Shown here piece after piece: positions 6,815-9,289 of a stretch of DNA of 9,289 bases. The notes below the pieces were generated by a model, which did not search any database, was not told where the DNA came from, and saw nothing but the letters and a program-made list of their open reading frames with translations. The stretch lies in contig CAYLZO010000216.1 of assembly GCA_964387775.1 (NCBI GenBank), forward strand, positions 1 through 9,289. Direction: 5' to 3'. How positions within the stretch are numbered: the stretch's first letter is position 1; each line of letters starts with the position of its first letter. A program made the position numbers and the translations under genes. Source of the stretch: CAYLZO01 sp964387775 (GTDB lineage: Bacteria > Chloroflexota > Anaerolineae > JAAYZQ01).

Positions 6815-7041
6815 ATGGACAATGCAGCCCACAGAATGTTCGCTTTGGAGATCTGGTCACGCTTGTGGAAGCATTCGGCTTTCGCCTGTCCCGAGTCCGG
6901 GGGAGCCATCATATCTTTGTCCATCCTGAGGTTCGTGATCTGGTCAATCTCCAGAATGCAAAAGGCCAGGCCAAACCCTACCAGGTTCGGCAGTTCCTGC
7001 GCCTGGTCGAATTGTACGATCTGGAACTGGGAGAAGAATGA
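6815..7041 (+). pseudogene. hicA: HicA family toxin gene with a probable 5' frameshift
   Basis: HicA toxins are small dsRBD-fold mRNA interferases with one catalytic histidine. The frame ending at TGA 7039-7041 encodes a clear HicA: SPQNVRFGDLVTLVEAFG, then SRVRGSHHIFVHP with the catalytic GSHH, then LVNLQNAKGQAKPYQVRQFL. No ATG, GTG or TTG precedes the conserved N-terminal helix in this frame; the frame opens after a TGA at 6799-6801. The ATG at 6815 is where a start is expected but is out of frame by one base, as if one nucleotide had been lost between 6818 and about 6837. The only in-frame standard start is GTG 6865, which would give 58 residues without most of the first helix. The stop overlaps hicB. 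It follows the lipoprotein stop by 9 nt and has no clear ribosome site. A sequencing error is possible. Confidence 0.75.
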
Positions 7042-7262
7042 TGAAAGACTACCATATCAACATTTTCTACAGTGAAGAGGACGGCGGCCACATCGCCGAC
7101 ATCCCGGACCTGGAAGCCTGCTCTGCCTTTGGCGATACGCCGGCCGAGGCCCTCCGCGAGGTCGAAATGGCCAAGCAAGCCTGGCTAGAAGCCGCCGAGG
7201 CCGAGGGCAAGCCCATCCCGGCACCCCGCTACCGGCCTATCATCTACCAGATCGCCGCCTAA
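7038..7262 (+). CDS. hicB: HicB family antitoxin (short form)
   Basis: A 74-residue HicB-like antitoxin that should bind and block HicA. The N-terminal fold is recognisable by YHINIFYSEEDGGHIADIPD (4-23), then LEACSAFGDTPAEALREV (25-42) and a helix AKQAWLEAAEAEGKPIP (45-61), ending RYRPIIYQIAA. No C-terminal helix-turn-helix or ribbon-helix-helix DNA-binding domain follows, so autoregulation by this protein alone is doubtful; short HicB proteins of this kind are common. Two adjacent ATGs are possible starts: 7038 overlaps the hicA stop as ATGA, and 7041 has GGGAGA at a better 6-nt distance. Either way translation is coupled to hicA. The gene appears intact although its toxin partner looks frameshifted. 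Confidence 0.88.
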   Translation: MMKDYHINIFYSEEDGGHIADIPDLEACSAFGDTPAEALREVEMAKQAWLEAAEAEGKPIPAPRYRPIIYQIAA

Positions 7263-7264
7263 GC

Positions 7265-9274
7265 ATGCCCCCGCCACGCACCACGCACCACGCATCACGC
7301 AATACGGAGTACGACGTCATCGTCGTCGGCGCCGGCCACGCCGGCTGCGAGGCCGCCCTGGCCGCGGCCCGCATGGGCGCCCAGACGCTGCTGCTGACCA
7401 TGAACTTGGACCTCATTGCCCAGATGCCGTGCAACCCGGGCATCGGCGGGCCGGGCAAGGGCCACCTGGTGCGCGAGATCGATGCCCTGGGCGGCGAGAT
7501 GGCCCGCGCCATCGACGCCACCCACATCCAGATCCGGCTGCTCAACCAGAGCCGGGGGCCGGCCGTCCAGGCCCTGCGCGCCCAGGCCGACAAGCGCCGC
7601 TACGCCCTGTACATGAAACACACGCTGGAAGGCACGCCCCACCTGCACCTCAAGCAGGCCCGCGTCGAGGGCCTGCGCGTGCGCGGCGACCGGGTGCGCG
7701 GCGTCGTCACCCACACCGGCCGCGTCTACCGGGGCCGGACCGTCGTCCTGACCACCGGCACCTTCCTGGCCGGGCGCGTGCTCTCCGGCGAGCGGAGCTG
7801 GCCCGCCGGCCGCGCCGGCGAGTTCCCGGCCGCCGCCCTGTCGGCCAGCCTGCGCGACCTGGGCTTTCCCCTGGTCCGCCTGCAAACCAACACCCCGCCC
7901 CGCATCGACGCCCGGACCATCGACTTTGCCCGGACCACGCCACAGCCCGGCAGCAGCGTGCCGCTGCAATTCACAATTCCCAATTCCCAATTCCCAATTC
8001 CCAATTTTCTACTGACGCCGCCGAATCCCGCCTATCCCGTCGAGACCATGCCCGACTGGCGGCCCCAACTGCCCTGCTACTCGATCCACACCACTGATGA
8101 GACGCTGCGCGTCGTGCGCGACAACCTCCACCGCTCGCCCATCGCGCCGGGCAAGCTCGACGCCGCCGGGCCGCGCTACTGCCCCAGCTTTGAGGAAAAG
8201 GTCGTGCGCTTTTCCCACAAAGAGCGCCACCAGCTCTTCCTGGAGCCCGAGGGCTGGCACACGGGCGAGGTATACGTCCAGGGTTTTTTCACCGGCATGC
8301 CCGAGGACGTGCAACGGGCCATGCTCCACTCCATCCCGGCCACGCGGGGGGCCGAGATCATGCGCCCCGGCTACGCCATCGAGTACGACAGCGTGCCTTG
8401 CCAGGAGGTCAGCGCCGGGCTGGAGACCAAGCGCGTCGAGGGGCTGTTCCACGCCGGGCAGATCAACGGCACCAGCGGCTACGAGGAGGCCGCCGCCCAG
8501 GGGCTCATCGCCGGCATCAACGCCGCGCTCAAGGTCCAGGGCCGCGAGCCGGTCATCCTGCGCCGCGACCAGGCCTACGCCGGCGTGATGCTCGACGACC
8601 TGGTGACGAAAACCATCACCGAGCCGTACCGGATCATGACCGGCCGGGCCGAATACCGGCTGCTGCTGCGCCAGGACAACGCCGACCTGCGCCTGGCCGA
8701 GATTGGCTACGAGGCCGGTCTGCTGCCCCGCGAGCGCTACGACGCCGCCGAGCGCAAGCGCCGCGCCGTCGAGGCCGAAACGGCACGGCTGAGTGAGACC
8801 TGGCTCAAGCCCAGCGATGGTTTGAGAGACCTCACCACAGGCAGTCTCAACGAGCGGCTCACCGCCGCCGGGCTGCCGCCTTTGGACGACGCAGGCAAAG
8901 CCTGCAACGCCCTTCAGTTCCTGCGCCGCCCCGAAGTCGAATACGAGCTGGTCGCCGAGCTGGCTCCGCCGCCCGCGCCGCTGCCCGCCGAGGCCGCCGA
9001 GCAGGTCCAGATCGAGGCCAAGTACGCGGGCTATATCGAAAAGCAGCGCGTCGAGGTGGCCCGCTTCCGCCGCCTGGAGGACCGCCGCCTGCCGCCGGGC
9101 CTGGATTACGGCGCCATGGTTGGGCTTCGGACCGAAGCCGCGGAGCGTCTGGCTGCCGTCCGTCCGGCCACCGTCGGTCAGGCGGCCCGGCTGGAAGGCG
9201 TCAACCCCGCCGACGTGTCGGTGCTGCTGATCCACCTCAAGCGGCTGGAAGCGACGGCAGAGGAGGGCGCGTAG
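7265..9274 (+). CDS. mnmG: tRNA uridine-5-carboxymethylaminomethyl modification enzyme MnmG (GidA)
   Basis: With MnmE, this FAD- and NADH-dependent enzyme installs the carboxymethylaminomethyl group on U34 of certain tRNAs in the cytoplasm. It has 669 residues, compared with about 620-630 for typical members. Seen: FAD-binding GAGHAG (22-27) in VIVVGAGHAGCEAALAAARMG split over 18-38; MPCNPGIGGPGKGH (54-67) with Cys56, matching E. coli Cys47; GidA signature GPRYCPS (302-308) with Cys306, matching E. coli Cys277; the second signature AGQINGTSGYEEAAAQG (397-413); and the helical C-terminal MnmE/tRNA-binding part (~560-669, QIEAKYAGYI and RLEGVNPADVSVLL). The extra length comes from two heptanucleotide arrays: residues ~4-17 before the first beta strand, and residues 235-248 in the loop between RIDARTIDF and LPCY. 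ATG 7265 is the only in-frame start; it lies 2 nt after the hicB stop with no ribosome site visible, suggesting translational coupling. Confidence 0.95.
   Translation: MPPPRTTHHASRNTEYDVIVVGAGHAGCEAALAAARMGAQTLLLTMNLDLIAQMPCNPGIGGPGKGHLVREIDALGGEMARAIDATHIQIRLLNQSRGPAVQALRAQADKRRYALYMKHTLEGTPHLHLKQARVEGLRVRGDRVRGVVTHTGRVYRGRTVVLTTGTFLAGRVLSGERSWPAGRAGEFPAAALSASLRDLGFPLVRLQTNTPPRIDARTIDFARTTPQPGSSVPLQFTIPNSQFPIPNFLLTPPNPAYPVETMPDWRPQLPCYSIHTTDETLRVVRDNLHRSPIAPGKLDAAGPRYCPSFEEKVVRFSHKERHQLFLEPEGWHTGEVYVQGFFTGMPEDVQRAMLHSIPATRGAEIMRPGYAIEYDSVPCQEVSAGLETKRVEGLFHAGQINGTSGYEEAAAQGLIAGINAALKVQGREPVILRRDQAYAGVMLDDLVTKTITEPYRIMTGRAEYRLLLRQDNADLRLAEIGYEAGLLPRERYDAAERKRRAVEAETARLSETWLKPSDGLRDLTTGSLNERLTAAGLPPLDDAGKACNALQFLRRPEVEYELVAELAPPPAPLPAEAAEQVQIEAKYAGYIEKQRVEVARFRRLEDRRLPPGLDYGAMVGLRTEAAERLAAVRPATVGQAARLEGVNPADVSVLLIHLKRLEATAEEGA
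7274..7315 (+). repeat. Heptanucleotide array 1, at the 5' end of mnmG
   Basis: Three perfect CCACGCA units (7274-7294) are followed by TCACGCA (7295-7301) and two decayed units, ATACGGA (7302-7308) and GTACGAC (7309-7315). The array starts 9 nt after the mnmG ATG begins and encodes the N-terminal residues ahead of the FAD-binding strand. Confidence 0.85.
7967..8008 (+). repeat. Heptanucleotide array 2, inside mnmG
   Basis: Six 7-bp units: CAATTCA, four perfect CAATTCC (7974-8001) and CAATTTT. The 42 bp equal 14 codons and keep the frame, encoding the heptad repeat QFTIPNS/QFPIPNF (residues 235-248). The array is AT-rich within very GC-rich coding sequence. Confidence 0.95.
9261..9267 (+). 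promoter_or_regulatory. Shine-Dalgarno site of the gene starting at 9277
   Basis: AGGAGGG lies 9 nt before the ATG at 9277, within the last codons of mnmG. It supports a real gene start there. Confidence 0.55.
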
Positions 9275-9276
9275 CG

Positions 9277-9289
9277 ATGGCCGACCGTT
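9277..9289 (+). CDS. Start of a downstream gene (3' partial)
   Basis: Only ATG GCC GAC CGT T (Met-Ala-Asp-Arg) is visible, 2 nt after the mnmG stop and 9 nt after AGGAGGG. The tight spacing suggests the same transcript as mnmG. In many bacteria rsmG (gidB) follows mnmG, but four codons are not enough to identify the product. Confidence 0.45.

Noticed and set aside
5660..6832. Minus-strand open frame opposite the propeller lipoprotein
   Set aside because: The plus strand has a promoter, lipobox and periodic blades. The opposite frame has no recognisable features.
6809..7075. 88-codon open frame overlapping hicA and hicB
   Set aside because: Its translation resembles no family, while the frame shifted by one base gives a clear HicA. 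It is useful only as the location of the ATG at 6815.
7967..8008. CRISPR or transposon remnant as explanation of the mnmG array
   Set aside because: The units are 7 bp with no spacers, and no inverted ends or target duplication are visible. It is a simple tandem repeat.
8009..9235. Minus-strand open frame of 408 codons opposite mnmG
   Set aside because: It is a mirror of the strongly conserved mnmG coding sequence and has no start signals or domain of its own.

Overview
The window is GC-rich (roughly two thirds G+C by eye) bacterial chromosomal DNA. It most resembles a member of the Chloroflexota (Anaerolineae/Caldilineae-like). This is inference from three things: the mix of families (a secreted M14 peptidase with CarboxypepD_reg and DUF11 modules, a bacterial eRF1-like protein, a short HicB), the FLPLIL-type C-terminal tail of the peptidase, and heptanucleotide repeat arrays. 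No rRNA, tRNA, CRISPR array, transposase or phage gene was seen.

Layout. Bases 1-3230 (+) hold the end of a large secreted zinc carboxypeptidase. Its catalytic domain is followed by Ig-like, CarboxypepD_reg, GATase-like and DUF11 modules; the signal peptide is cut by the window edge. A strong hairpin (3245-3284) and a good sigma-70-type promoter (3316-3345) separate it from a small gene (3418-3786, +) that codes only for the N-terminal domain of a baeRF/eRF1-like protein. A second hairpin (3800-3822) lies between this gene and the convergent ubiB/ABC1 family atypical kinase gene (5542-3839, -). Between ubiB and the next gene is a divergent promoter region with a perfect 33-bp palindrome at its centre.

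From 5699 everything is on the + strand and tightly packed: a beta-propeller lipoprotein (5699-6805), a hicA toxin gene that lacks an in-frame start and looks frameshifted (6815-7041), an intact short hicB antitoxin (7038-7262), mnmG/gidA (7265-9274), and the first four codons of another gene (from 9277). The gaps are 2-9 nt or overlaps, so a single transcript starting at the 5663-5691 promoter is likely.

The genes do not form one obvious pathway: extracellular proteolysis, a quinone-linked or lipid-linked kinase, a surface sensor-like propeller, a decayed toxin-antitoxin pair and a tRNA-modification enzyme sit side by side. The most unusual feature is in mnmG. It carries two different 7-bp tandem repeat arrays inside its reading frame: one forms its N-terminus directly after the start codon, the other encodes a low-complexity insert in the middle of the protein. 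I did not find convincing evidence of a wholly new multi-gene system.
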